From Pseudomonadota bacterium (lineage in GTDB: Bacteria > Pseudomonadota > Alphaproteobacteria > Rhizobiales > Hyphomicrobiaceae), in assembly GCA_023405815.1 (NCBI GenBank), contig JAEXXM010000072.1, positions 90,991-154,990 of the forward strand: a DNA stretch of 64,000 nt, in the 5' to 3' direction. The translations under genes and the position numbers were made by a program. A model generated the notes under the pieces. The model did no database searches, was not told the origin of the DNA, and worked only from the letters and a program-made list of their open reading frames with translations. Below, piece by piece: positions 54,266-61,896 of the stretch (position 1 is the first letter of the stretch; each line of letters begins with the position of its first letter).

Positions 54266-54337
54266 TTCCGTCCCCGCGGGACAATGAATTTGGGGCAAGC
54301 AGGTCAAGCCCACTTGCCCCGGCTGCTTTGCGCCTGA
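54131..54337 (+). pseudogene. Truncated oxyR-like gene (first 45 codons plus unrelated tail)
   Basis: From the ATG at 54131 the first 45 residues (MPPHVTLKQLRYFDALAREQ to HELEE) are the same as the full OxyR-like protein at 59231. Then the frame leaves homology at FRPRGTMNLG and stops at 54337. It keeps the winged-helix start but not the whole DNA-binding or any sensor domain, so it is unlikely to function. It marks the left junction of the xox block. Confidence 0.9.
54292..54320. terminator. Hairpin at the 3' end of xoxF
   Basis: GGGGCAAG (54292-54299) pairs with CTTGCCCC (54313-54320) around a 13-base loop, 33 bp beyond the xoxF stop on the minus strand. The following bases on that strand (AAATTCATT) give only a weak T-run. 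Confidence 0.5.
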
Positions 54338-54352
54338 CGGAGGAGGCCGGCG

Positions 54353-56116
54353 CTAATTGGCAGCCAGCTTCTTCGGCAGCTTAAAGGTCCAGACCATGCC
54401 GCCCTGGTTCAGATTGGCGATGGTCTTGGCAACCTCGCCGCCCCACAGCGGAACTGCACCACCCCAGCCCGAAACAACGGAGATGTATTGCTCACCGTCC
54501 TGCTCCCAGGTGACGGGAGAGCCGACAATGCCCGAGCCGGTGTTGAAGCTCCACAGCTCCTTGCCGTTCGTTGCATCGAGGGCCTTGAACTCGCCTTCAG
54601 GCGTTCCGAAGAACACGAGCCCTGCACCGGTGGTGAGCACGCCGCCCCAAAGGGGAGCATTGTTCTTATAGGTCCAGACGATCTTGCCCGTGGCCGGATC
54701 GATTGCCTTCAGCGCGCCGATGTGGTCCTCGAATATGGGCTTGATGGTGAAGCCAGCACCGAGGTAGGCGGCACCCTTCTTATAGGTCACCGGCTCGTTC
54801 TGCAGGTCCATGCCCCACTCGTTGGATGGCACATAGAAGAGCTTCGTCACCGGGCTATAGGCCATCGGCATGTGGTTCTTGCCGCCGAGGAAACTCGGCA
54901 CGGCGAACACCGACTTGCCCATCTTGCCGTCAGCCGACGCTTTAGGATTGCCAGGCCGATTGTCGTCAACGAACACTGGCCGGCCGTCTTTGCCGATTTC
55001 CTTTGCCCAAGTGATCTTCTCAACGAACGGCGTGGCTGAAATGAAGGCTCCGTTGGTGCGGTCCAGCACGTAGAAGAAGCCGTTGCGGTCAGCTGTGGCA
55101 GCAGCCTTCCTGCCGTCAAGGTCGAACGAGACCACCTCGTTCACGCCGTCATAGTCCCAGCCGTCGTTGGGCGTCGTCTGGTAGCCCCACTTGATCTCGC
55201 CGGTCTCAGGGTCGATGGCGAGCCGCGAGCACGTCCACTTGTTGTCGCCCGGGCGCATGTGACTGTTCCACGGCGCAGGGTTGCCCGTGCCGAAAAAGAT
55301 CAGCTTGGTGTCCGGGTCGTACGTGCCGCCGAGCCATGTGGCTCCGCCCCCCGTCTTCCACAGATCGCCAGGCCATGTCTCGCCCGCCTTTCCCGTCGTG
55401 GTGGAGGGCTTGCCGTTCAACGTGCCGACGTGGCCCTCGATGGTGGGACGCGACCAGACGAGGTCGCCGTTGTCGACCTTGCGGGCCTCGACGCGGCCGA
55501 CGATGCCGAACTCGCCGCCCGATACACCGGTCACCAGCAGCGGGCCGTGGGCCTGCGAGGGAACGATCAACGGCGCGGCCGTGTAGGAATAGCCGGCCTT
55601 GAAGTCTTCGATCTGCTTGGTCCACACGACCTTGCCCGTCTTGGCATCAAGCGCGACCAGCTTCGCGTCGAGCGTGCCAAAGATGACCTTGTCGTTGATC
55701 AGCGCAGCACCGCGATTGACGACATCGCAGCATGGCAGAATCCCTTCCGGCAGCCGGTGATCGTATTCCCACAGCTCGCGGCCCGTCTTGATGTCAATGG
55801 CCCAGATGCGGCTGTAGGACCCGGTCACGTACATCACGCCATCCTTGATGAGCGGCGCCGTCTCCTGTCCGCGCATCTTCTCGCCGCCGAGGGACATGGC
55901 CCAACCGGCGGCCAGCTGACCGACGTTCTCCTTGTTGATCTTGTCGAGCGGGCTGTAGCGCTGTCCCTGCGGGCCGAGCCCGACGGTTACGACATCCCCC
56001 GTCGTCGCCGCATCATTGATGACGTCATTGATGCTGACGTCGGCCAAGACCGGAGCCCCGACTGCAAGCGACGTGGCGAGCGTACTAGCGCTCGCAAACC
56101 ATTTCCAAGTCTTCAT
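54353..56116 (-). CDS. xoxF: Lanthanide-dependent PQQ methanol dehydrogenase XoxF
   Basis: This 587-residue protein has a signal peptide (about residues 1-25) and an eight-bladed PQQ propeller. The adjacent Cys129-Cys130 pair (LPCCDVV) lies over PQQ. Metal and catalytic residues are Glu202 (GGEFG), Asn279 (TGNPAPWN), Asp321 and the extra Asp323 in WDYDGVNE. The second Asp replaces Ala of calcium-type MxaF and marks lanthanide use. It oxidises methanol in the periplasm and passes electrons to XoxG. The N-terminus (INDVINDAATTGDVV) is unlike the common XoxF5 type and recalls XoxF1/XoxF3 forms, tentatively. About 300 bp separate it from xoxJ, so it may have its own promoter. Confidence 0.95.
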   Translation of the reverse strand: MKTWKWFASASTLATSLAVGAPVLADVSINDVINDAATTGDVVTVGLGPQGQRYSPLDKINKENVGQLAAGWAMSLGGEKMRGQETAPLIKDGVMYVTGSYSRIWAIDIKTGRELWEYDHRLPEGILPCCDVVNRGAALINDKVIFGTLDAKLVALDAKTGKVVWTKQIEDFKAGYSYTAAPLIVPSQAHGPLLVTGVSGGEFGIVGRVEARKVDNGDLVWSRPTIEGHVGTLNGKPSTTTGKAGETWPGDLWKTGGGATWLGGTYDPDTKLIFFGTGNPAPWNSHMRPGDNKWTCSRLAIDPETGEIKWGYQTTPNDGWDYDGVNEVVSFDLDGRKAAATADRNGFFYVLDRTNGAFISATPFVEKITWAKEIGKDGRPVFVDDNRPGNPKASADGKMGKSVFAVPSFLGGKNHMPMAYSPVTKLFYVPSNEWGMDLQNEPVTYKKGAAYLGAGFTIKPIFEDHIGALKAIDPATGKIVWTYKNNAPLWGGVLTTGAGLVFFGTPEGEFKALDATNGKELWSFNTGSGIVGSPVTWEQDGEQYISVVSGWGGAVPLWGGEVAKTIANLNQGGMVWTFKLPKKLAAN

Positions 56117-56225
56117 AGCGAATCCCTTCGGTTGGTTTCCTGCCCGCTTCGTTATTGAATCTGCGTCTCTATGCGCCCGAAGCCAGAGCCGAATGAAAGC
56201 TATCGCGGGATTGCCAGACTTATAA

Positions 56226-56250
56226 TTGGCAAAAGGTCTAATATTCCCGA
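56226..56250. promoter_or_regulatory. Candidate control sites upstream of xoxF
   Basis: TTGGCAAAAGGTCTAAT (56226-56242) matches 13 of 17 bases with TTGCCATTTGGTCTAAT in the xoxG/propeller promoter region (57793-57809). It runs into AATATTCCCGA (56240-56250), which is identical to the site upstream of lanM. The stretch is 110-134 bp before the xoxF start. Both motifs were found by eye; the regulator is not identified. Confidence 0.5.
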
Positions 56251-56333
56251 CTCATTTTCAAAATTTGCGCACCACAATTTGGAAATGAATCAAAATCAGA
56301 AAAATCGACAATATTGCCGGCGGCACACAAGAT

Positions 56334-56348
56334 AATGCGTTCCGCATT
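56334..56348. other. Inverted repeat between xoxJ and xoxF
   Basis: AATGCG TTC CGCATT is a perfect 6-bp inverted repeat, about 67 bp beyond the xoxJ stop. It may end the xoxG-xoxJ transcript or act in xoxF control; there is no T-run that settles this. Confidence 0.4.
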
Positions 56349-56414
56349 TTACGTGCGGCACGCAATTGGACGCGGAAAACTCTTCTACGCGACGAGCCCG
56401 ATAAATTGCATGTC

Positions 56415-57272
56415 TTAAGGCTCCGGAGGGGGGACATAGGTGACCTTGTAGCGGGCGAAAATCGCACGCAACTCTCCCGAGACCTTGAGCTTTTCGAGCG
56501 CCTGCCCAAGGGCGTACCCAAGATCGCGACTGTTCTCCTTCCAAGCCATGGCTATCACCCACCGCGTTCGCACGATGCCCGGCATGGAAGGCTCTAGGAT
56601 GCGCGCCTTTCCGTTGAGGGCGTGCAGCAAGCCCTCGATGTTGGCGCGGGTTCCCATCAGCGCCGCGGTCTCTCTAGAGAGAAAGCGCTTGGCCCCATCG
56701 ATGGGCATGACGTGGTGAGCCACGTTTTGCGCGATAGCTCCACCCTCGTAGGTCATCAGGAAATAGTCAGCCGCGGTACCGAGCTGAACGCCGATCTTTT
56801 CTTTCTTGAAGGCGCCGAAATCGAAGCCCGCAGCGCGTCGCTCAGGATGCACGAAGACCGAGATGCGCTCCTCGAAATAGGGATTGCCGACCACCGCCTC
56901 CCTGTTGCGAAGTGCGAACTCCCGGTCGTAGGGCACATGTAACATCACGTCGCCAACGCCGCCGCCCGTCAGAGGCCCTTTCCAAACGTTGACGCGCAAA
57001 TCATCGTCCTGCTTCTCCCCTGGCATGCGCAGGATGATATCGGCCGCAATACCTAGCCTTTTGGCGAGCGCGCGCCCTAAGTCGACGTCGATGCCTTTGG
57101 CTTCGCCACCCTCCACCCAGGAGAACGGCGCGTTGTCGCGATAGGCGACGATGCGCAGGACCTTACTCTCGATGACCTCATCAAGGGGTCGCGCGAGCGC
57201 AGATGAGGAAACGGCAAGGAGCGCAAACAGACTGCTACCAATCACCACAAAGGCATTCCCGAGCGTGAGCAT
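56415..57272 (-). CDS. xoxJ: XoxJ-like periplasmic binding protein
   Basis: This 285-residue protein has a signal peptide (residues 1-27) and a type-2 solute-binding fold: VLRIVAYRDNAPFSWVEGGE, GIDVDLGRALAKRLGIAADI and FKKEKIGVQLGTAADYFL. It lacks a transporter partner, as MxaJ/XoxJ proteins do. XoxJ is thought to help activate or mature XoxF. It starts 9 bp after the xoxG stop, so xoxG and xoxJ form one unit. Order here is xoxG-xoxJ-xoxF, unlike the xoxF-G-J order of Methylorubrum. Confidence 0.87.
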   Translation of the reverse strand: MLTLGNAFVVIGSSLFALLAVSSSALARPLDEVIESKVLRIVAYRDNAPFSWVEGGEAKGIDVDLGRALAKRLGIAADIILRMPGEKQDDDLRVNVWKGPLTGGGVGDVMLHVPYDREFALRNREAVVGNPYFEERISVFVHPERRAAGFDFGAFKKEKIGVQLGTAADYFLMTYEGGAIAQNVAHHVMPIDGAKRFLSRETAALMGTRANIEGLLHALNGKARILEPSMPGIVRTRWVIAMAWKENSRDLGYALGQALEKLKVSGELRAIFARYKVTYVPPPEP

Positions 57273-57281
57273 GGGCGAGCC

Positions 57282-57713
57282 TCAATCGACGTGCTGGGAT
57301 TCGATGAATGTGCGGATCGCCCACATGGCTTCCTGGCTGAAGATCGATTCGAAGGCGGGCATCACCGTCGCGCCGTCCGACTTCTTGGCGCCGTGCCGTA
57401 TGCGCTCGATGAACCACTCGTCCCCCACGTTGCCGGTTTCGAGATAGCGCAGATCGGGTGCGAGTCCCCCTGAGATGACCTCCAGCCCATGGCATCGGGC
57501 ACAATTCTGATTATAGCCCGAAGCGCCGATCGTTTTCGCAAGCTCGTTACCCCGGTAGGGGTTCTCGGTGAGCCATTCCGCCCCGAGCGGAGCGAGCCCC
57601 GTGGTCTCGATGGGTTGTGGCGTCACGTCACCGTGAGCGTGAAGGGTGCGCGTTGTGAGTGAAGCAAGAAGACAGCACGCGGCAATCGCCACGAATAGAC
57701 GCGCGGCGTTCAT
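57282..57713 (-). CDS. xoxG: XoxG/PedF-like cytochrome c
   Basis: This 143-residue protein has a signal peptide (to about LHAHG) and one haem site, CARCH, in SGYNQNCARCHGLEVISGG. The likely distal Met is in GATVMPAF. The sequence around the haem site is like PedF/XoxG cytochromes, which accept electrons from PQQ alcohol dehydrogenases in the periplasm. It is the first gene of the xoxG-xoxJ unit and diverges from the beta-propeller gene. Confidence 0.88.
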   Translation of the reverse strand: MNAARLFVAIAACCLLASLTTRTLHAHGDVTPQPIETTGLAPLGAEWLTENPYRGNELAKTIGASGYNQNCARCHGLEVISGGLAPDLRYLETGNVGDEWFIERIRHGAKKSDGATVMPAFESIFSQEAMWAIRTFIESQHVD

Positions 57714-57780
57714 ATAAAGCGCTCCTTGATTTCTTCGTTGTTATGTTCGTTTCCTCATCCTCATTCGTAGCGTTGAAGGG

Positions 57781-57824
57781 TGGCAACGAAAATTGCCATT
57801 TGGTCTAATTCAGACATCAAATGG
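57781..57824. promoter_or_regulatory. Divergent xoxG/propeller promoter region with inverted repeats
   Basis: TGGCAA-6-TTGCCA (57781-57798) is followed by CCATTTG (57796-57802) and CAAATGG (57818-57824), an inverted repeat that also includes GGTCT and AGAC. TTGCCATTTGGTCTAAT (57793-57809) resembles the site before xoxF. The region serves two divergent starts, at 57713 and 58024. Confidence 0.5.
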
Positions 57825-58023
57825 TCTGCCGACGCCACGTTCCTCTGTGGCTCCCTACCAATGTCGCATTTCGCCGAACCATCGCTCTCGCTACGTATTG
57901 CTTCTAAAGGGAGGGCTCGCTTGCGCCGCCACGCCAGTGACGCATGGGCCGAACTTGCCCCCCTCCTCACACGAGCTGCTGGCGCATCTGGTCGGCACAA
58001 GAAGAATTCGGGAGGAACGCACC

Positions 58024-59013
58024 GTGCGGAGGATGTTGCCCATAGTACTGGCGCTCCTCGCCGTGACGCCCACCCGGGCGCACGACCTCTATGTCACCAA
58101 TGAAAAGGACAATACGGTCTCGGTGATCGACAGCGAGACGCTCAAGGTCGTGCGCACCTTTCCAGTGGGCAAACGTCCCCGCGGGGTCTTGCTCGCACGC
58201 GACCACAAGCATCTGTTCGTGTGCGCGAGCGACGATGATGCAGTGCAAGTGTACGACGTCGAGACCGAGACGCTCCTGCACAACCTGCCTTCAGGTGCCG
58301 ATCCCGAGCAATTTGCGCTGGCACCCGACGGCAAGCGCCTCTTCATTGCCAACGAGGACAACGCAGTGACGACGGTCGTCGATGTCGACACACGGCAGGT
58401 GGTGCGCCAAATCGATGTCGGTGTGGAGCCCGAGGGCATGGCGGTGTCGCCGGATGGCCGTCTCGCCGTTACCACGTCCGAAACCACGAATATGGCGCAC
58501 ATCATCGACACCAGGACGTTCCAGGTAGTAGGCAACGTGCTGGTGGATCAACGTCCGCGCCATGCGGAGTTCACGGCCGACGGCAAGAGGCTCTGGGTCT
58601 CTTCCGAGATCGGCGGCACACTTTCGATCATCGACCTGGCAACCATGACCGTGGAGCGAAAGATCGCTTTCGATATCCCAGGTGTTGCCCGCGAAAATAT
58701 TCAGCCCGTCGGCTTTGCTTTCGCCAAAGGCGGGGCGATCGCATTCGTCGCGTTGGGCCCCGCCAACCGCTTGGCAGTCGTCGACACACAGACTTATGCG
58801 GTCACCAAGTACCTGCTCGTCGGCCAGCGCGTGTGGCACGTGGCCGTGACGCCCGAAGAGGATCGTCTGTTTACGACCAATGGTGTCTCCAATGACGTCA
58901 CCGTCATCGACATCGATGCGCTGCGCCCCATCAAGTCGATCAAAGTGGGGCGCTACCCTTGGGGCGTCGCTGTAAGGTCGAAGGTCGCCCCCGTGACTGC
59001 CGACGCGCGCTAG
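58024..59013 (+). CDS. PQQ-associated YVTN-type beta-propeller protein
   Basis: This 329-residue protein starts at GTG 58024 with GGGAGG 8 bp upstream; an ATG at 58033 is possible, and the longer frame from 57793 lacks both. After the signal peptide (MLPIVLALLAVTPTRA) come repeated blades: DLYVTNEKDNTVSVIDSETL, GKRLFIANEDNAVTTVVDVD, GKRLWVSSEIGGTLSIIDLA and EDRLFTTNGVSNDVTVIDID. This fits the PQQ-dependent catabolism-associated propeller family often found beside XoxF-type enzymes. Its exact role is not known. Stop lies 55 bp before the right repeat. Confidence 0.88.
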   Translation: MRRMLPIVLALLAVTPTRAHDLYVTNEKDNTVSVIDSETLKVVRTFPVGKRPRGVLLARDHKHLFVCASDDDAVQVYDVETETLLHNLPSGADPEQFALAPDGKRLFIANEDNAVTTVVDVDTRQVVRQIDVGVEPEGMAVSPDGRLAVTTSETTNMAHIIDTRTFQVVGNVLVDQRPRHAEFTADGKRLWVSSEIGGTLSIIDLATMTVERKIAFDIPGVARENIQPVGFAFAKGGAIAFVALGPANRLAVVDTQTYAVTKYLLVGQRVWHVAVTPEEDRLFTTNGVSNDVTVIDIDALRPIKSIKVGRYPWGVAVRSKVAPVTADAR

Positions 59014-59068
59014 CCGGCAACCAAGCCACGTCAGCTGCCGACCCGACCGGAGAAATTCACAGCGGCAC

Positions 59069-59365
59069 GCCGAGGCGCCCGCGGCTGAGGGGCGGAGTTT
59101 CCCCCGGCCCCGCCGGTCGTTTTCCCGGTGCACAACGCCAATGCGGCGCTCCCGGGCTCGGCACCCCGTATAGACAGCTCAATGCATAAGTTCTAATCGT
59201 ATATTGTTCGGCATCGGATCAGAGTTTCTTATGCCTCCGCACGTCACCCTCAAGCAGCTCCGCTATTTCGATGCGCTGGCGCGCGAGCAGCACTTCGGCC
59301 GCGCCGCCGAGGCGTGCTCCGTCACCCAGCCGGCGCTGTCGATGCAGATCCACGAGCTCGAGGAG
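59069..59365 (+). repeat. Right 297-bp direct repeat (oxyR promoter and 5' end)
   Basis: This is the partner of 53969-54265, 5100 bp away. Here the repeat runs into the complete oxyR-like gene. Bases beyond both ends differ between the copies (GGAG-CAGCTG versus GGAG-TTCCGT on the right). Confidence 0.95.
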
Positions 59366-60193
59366 CAGCTGGGGCTGGTGCTGGTCGAGCGCACGCGCTC
59401 CGGCGTCCTGCTGTCCGACAAGGGGCGCGAGATTGCCGCCCGCGCCGCACGCATCCTCGGCGACGTGCACGAAATGGTCGAGTACGCACAGCACTGCAAG
59501 AACGTGCTGTCGGGCTCCTTGCGCCTCGGCGTGATCCCGTCGATCGCGCCCTACATGCTACCCCCGCTGCTGCCGCTGCTGCGCGAAGGCTTCCCCCAGC
59601 TCGAGCTGCATGTGCGCGAGACACAGACCATGCCGCTCCTGCAGGAGCTCTCCGACGGCAAGCTCGACGTGCTGCTGCTGGCGCTGCCGATCGTGCAGGC
59701 CGAGATCGAGACGCTGCCGTTGTTCGACGACCGCTTCCTGCTGGCGCTGCCTGCCGCACGCAAGCTCAACAGCCGTGTGCGGGCAACGAAGGACCTCCTG
59801 GAGCACGAGCGCTTGCTGCTGCTCGAGGAAGGTCATTGCCTGCGCGAGCAAGCGCTCACCTATTGCAGCCTGCAGCAGGTCTCGACGGTCAACACCTTCG
59901 GCGTCTCCAGCCTGTCGACCATCACCGAAATGGTCGCCGCCGGGTACGGCATCACGCTGCTGCCCGAGATGTGCCTCAACGTCGAGGAACGCGGCCGCGA
60001 TATCGCGCTGACGCGCTTCGTCGATCCGGAGCCGTATCGCACCGTCGGTCTCGCCTGGCGCTCGACCTCGCCGCGCACCGCCGACTTCCACGAGCTCGGG
60101 CGGCTCATCAAGCACGCCTGGTCGCAAGGCTGCGTTCCGCCAGGGCGCAAGAATCCGCGCCACACGCGCCCGCTCAGCGCGTCGTCGTCCTGA
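59231..60193 (+). CDS. oxyR: OxyR-like LysR-family regulator
   Basis: This 320-residue protein is counted from the ATG at 59231. The N-terminal winged helix (LKQLRYFDALAREQHFGRAA) is followed by a LysR effector domain. Cys203 and Cys212 in GHCLREQALTYC match the redox pair Cys199/Cys208 of E. coli OxyR in both motif and spacing. It should sense hydrogen peroxide by disulfide formation and switch on peroxide defence. No catalase or peroxidase gene is adjacent in the window. Its 3' end overlaps the convergent DUF882 gene by 20 bp. Confidence 0.93.
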   Translation: MPPHVTLKQLRYFDALAREQHFGRAAEACSVTQPALSMQIHELEEQLGLVLVERTRSGVLLSDKGREIAARAARILGDVHEMVEYAQHCKNVLSGSLRLGVIPSIAPYMLPPLLPLLREGFPQLELHVRETQTMPLLQELSDGKLDVLLLALPIVQAEIETLPLFDDRFLLALPAARKLNSRVRATKDLLEHERLLLLEEGHCLREQALTYCSLQQVSTVNTFGVSSLSTITEMVAAGYGITLLPEMCLNVEERGRDIALTRFVDPEPYRTVGLAWRSTSPRTADFHELGRLIKHAWSQGCVPPGRKNPRHTRPLSASSS

Positions 60194-61742
60194 CCGGCCG
60201 CGACGTGAGCCCCGATGCGACTCGCGCCGCGTCGTCGTTGTGTTGAGCCGAGAAGTCGACCGCGCTCCCGTGGAACTGCTGTGCCCATGCGACGCCTGAG
60301 ACCTGCTCGCCGGTCCGAAGCCGCATGGGTAGCACGATGTCCTTGTCGTCTAGCATATCCAGCGTGCGCTGCAGGTTCGGATGCACGATCTTCACCAGCG
60401 CCTCGTCGTCGGCCGAAGCTGACTGAGTGAGCAGCGGCGCGACCGGGAACGGCCGGTACGACAGCTCTTCCGGGTGATCGTCGTCGAACTCGGGCGCCGG
60501 CACCCAGCTGCCGCCCTGGCTCTGCTGCTGCGGTTGCTGCCTGGCGGAAGCCGACGCAGCGCGCGCGCCGGCGGGCGCAGCCATTACCGGGGAATCCGCT
60601 TCGCGCGCGGCCGATGTCACCATCGCATCGAGGCGCCGGCGCTCGCTGTCAGCCGGGGGCCGCGGACGAATGAGGGCCTCGGTCGGATCGAGCGATGCAA
60701 GCGTCACGAGCTGATTGAGGCGTCCGCGATCGGCGTCCATCGGCGGACGCGCGGCGGCACGCGGCGCCTGCGTGAGCTTCGGTGTCGGCGCAGCAACCTG
60801 CACTGCTTCAGGAGCTTCCGTCTCGAGCGCCGCAACCCGCACCTCGGGTTGCGCTGCCGGCGCCGGACGCCGCACTGGAGCTGGAGCCGACTTGAGGACG
60901 GGAGCGGGAGCGGGAGCGGTGACGCCCGCCTCGGCCATCATGATCTCGGCTTCTGTCCGCGGATGATTGCGACGCTCGAAGAACGCAGCCATCTGCGATG
61001 ACAGCTCGGAGTTCTGGCGTGCGCGGCGCACGTCGTCTCGACTGATCGATCCGCCATCGGCAGGATGATGCTGCGTCCGCCCGTCCGGGAACAGCATCGC
61101 CAGCTCCTGGCGTGGCAGGCGTGGCCAAGCGCGCACCGGCCCCGTATCGACGTGCACGAACGGCACGCCCGAGGTCGGATAATAGCCGATGCCACCCACC
61201 TGGCGGATCGTCGCCGACCAGCGCAGCTGCTTTAGGGGGATGTCCGGGAACGTGGCGTCGATCGCCTGCCCGGTCATGTGCTTGCTCTTCTTCGCCTGCC
61301 CGCCGACCGTCCGCCGCAGCATGTTGTTCGTCGCTTCCGAGCGGTGGCCGCAGATGATGTGGATCGGTTCCTTGCTGCCGAGCTCGGTGTGCATCTCCCA
61401 AAGCAGATCGATGGTCTTGGGATCCATCTCGATCGCCTTGTTCTGCCGCCAGTCGCGCATGATCCAGTCGATCTTCTTCAGCGCGTCCTTGTCGTATTTC
61501 CCATCACGCTTGTAGGTGATGGTGAGCGTCTCCTTGGTGTGGATGTGATAGAAGGAGATCGTACGCGTCGCCCCGAAAGCGGCGACGACGTGGGGCGAGC
61601 CGGCGCTCAAGCCCAATATCGCGGCGGTCAGCGAGCCGAGGATAGCCTTTTTACGCGATACCAACGTCCCACCCCGTGTTCTGACCGGTCGTGGCGACCC
61701 CGGCGCGTTGCGCCAAGCGGGGCGCCGGCATGCGACCGGCAT
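60174..61742 (-). CDS. DUF882/peptidase M15-like cell-wall protein (YcbK family)
   Basis: This 522-residue protein has GAGGG 7 bp before its ATG. The N-terminal signal/anchor (KKAILGSLTAAILGLSAG) is followed by the DUF882 domain with zinc ligands in SKHMTGQAIDAT and FVHVDTG and the ICGHRS start motif. After about residue 230 comes a long, low-complexity Ala/Pro/Gln-rich tail. E. coli YcbK (MepK) is a DD-endopeptidase-like hydrolase that cuts 3-3 cross-links, so this protein may work with the L,D-transpeptidase upstream at 61897. Confidence 0.87.
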   Translation of the reverse strand: MPVACRRPAWRNAPGSPRPVRTRGGTLVSRKKAILGSLTAAILGLSAGSPHVVAAFGATRTISFYHIHTKETLTITYKRDGKYDKDALKKIDWIMRDWRQNKAIEMDPKTIDLLWEMHTELGSKEPIHIICGHRSEATNNMLRRTVGGQAKKSKHMTGQAIDATFPDIPLKQLRWSATIRQVGGIGYYPTSGVPFVHVDTGPVRAWPRLPRQELAMLFPDGRTQHHPADGGSISRDDVRRARQNSELSSQMAAFFERRNHPRTEAEIMMAEAGVTAPAPAPVLKSAPAPVRRPAPAAQPEVRVAALETEAPEAVQVAAPTPKLTQAPRAAARPPMDADRGRLNQLVTLASLDPTEALIRPRPPADSERRRLDAMVTSAAREADSPVMAAPAGARAASASARQQPQQQSQGGSWVPAPEFDDDHPEELSYRPFPVAPLLTQSASADDEALVKIVHPNLQRTLDMLDDKDIVLPMRLRTGEQVSGVAWAQQFHGSAVDFSAQHNDDAARVASGLTSRPVRTTTR

Positions 61743-61896
61743 TCACGTTCCCTCAGGGTTAATCGCCAACCATTAATGATTGGTAACTGACTTCCTAAGG
61801 GTGGAATGGGGGCGCAAATAGGCCCCCAGACGGCAATACGGTGGCAACGGAGGATCGAGTTAAGCCGCTGTCGCGACTAACCGAATTGCTCCAACT

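Noticed and set aside
54131..54337. Truncated oxyR read as a small DNA-binding regulator
   Set aside because: It lacks part of the winged helix and all of the effector domain; better explained as a junction relic.
57793..58023. 77-codon upstream extension of the beta-propeller gene
   Set aside because: It runs through the divergent promoter region with inverted repeats, while GTG 58024 has a good ribosome site directly before a signal peptide.
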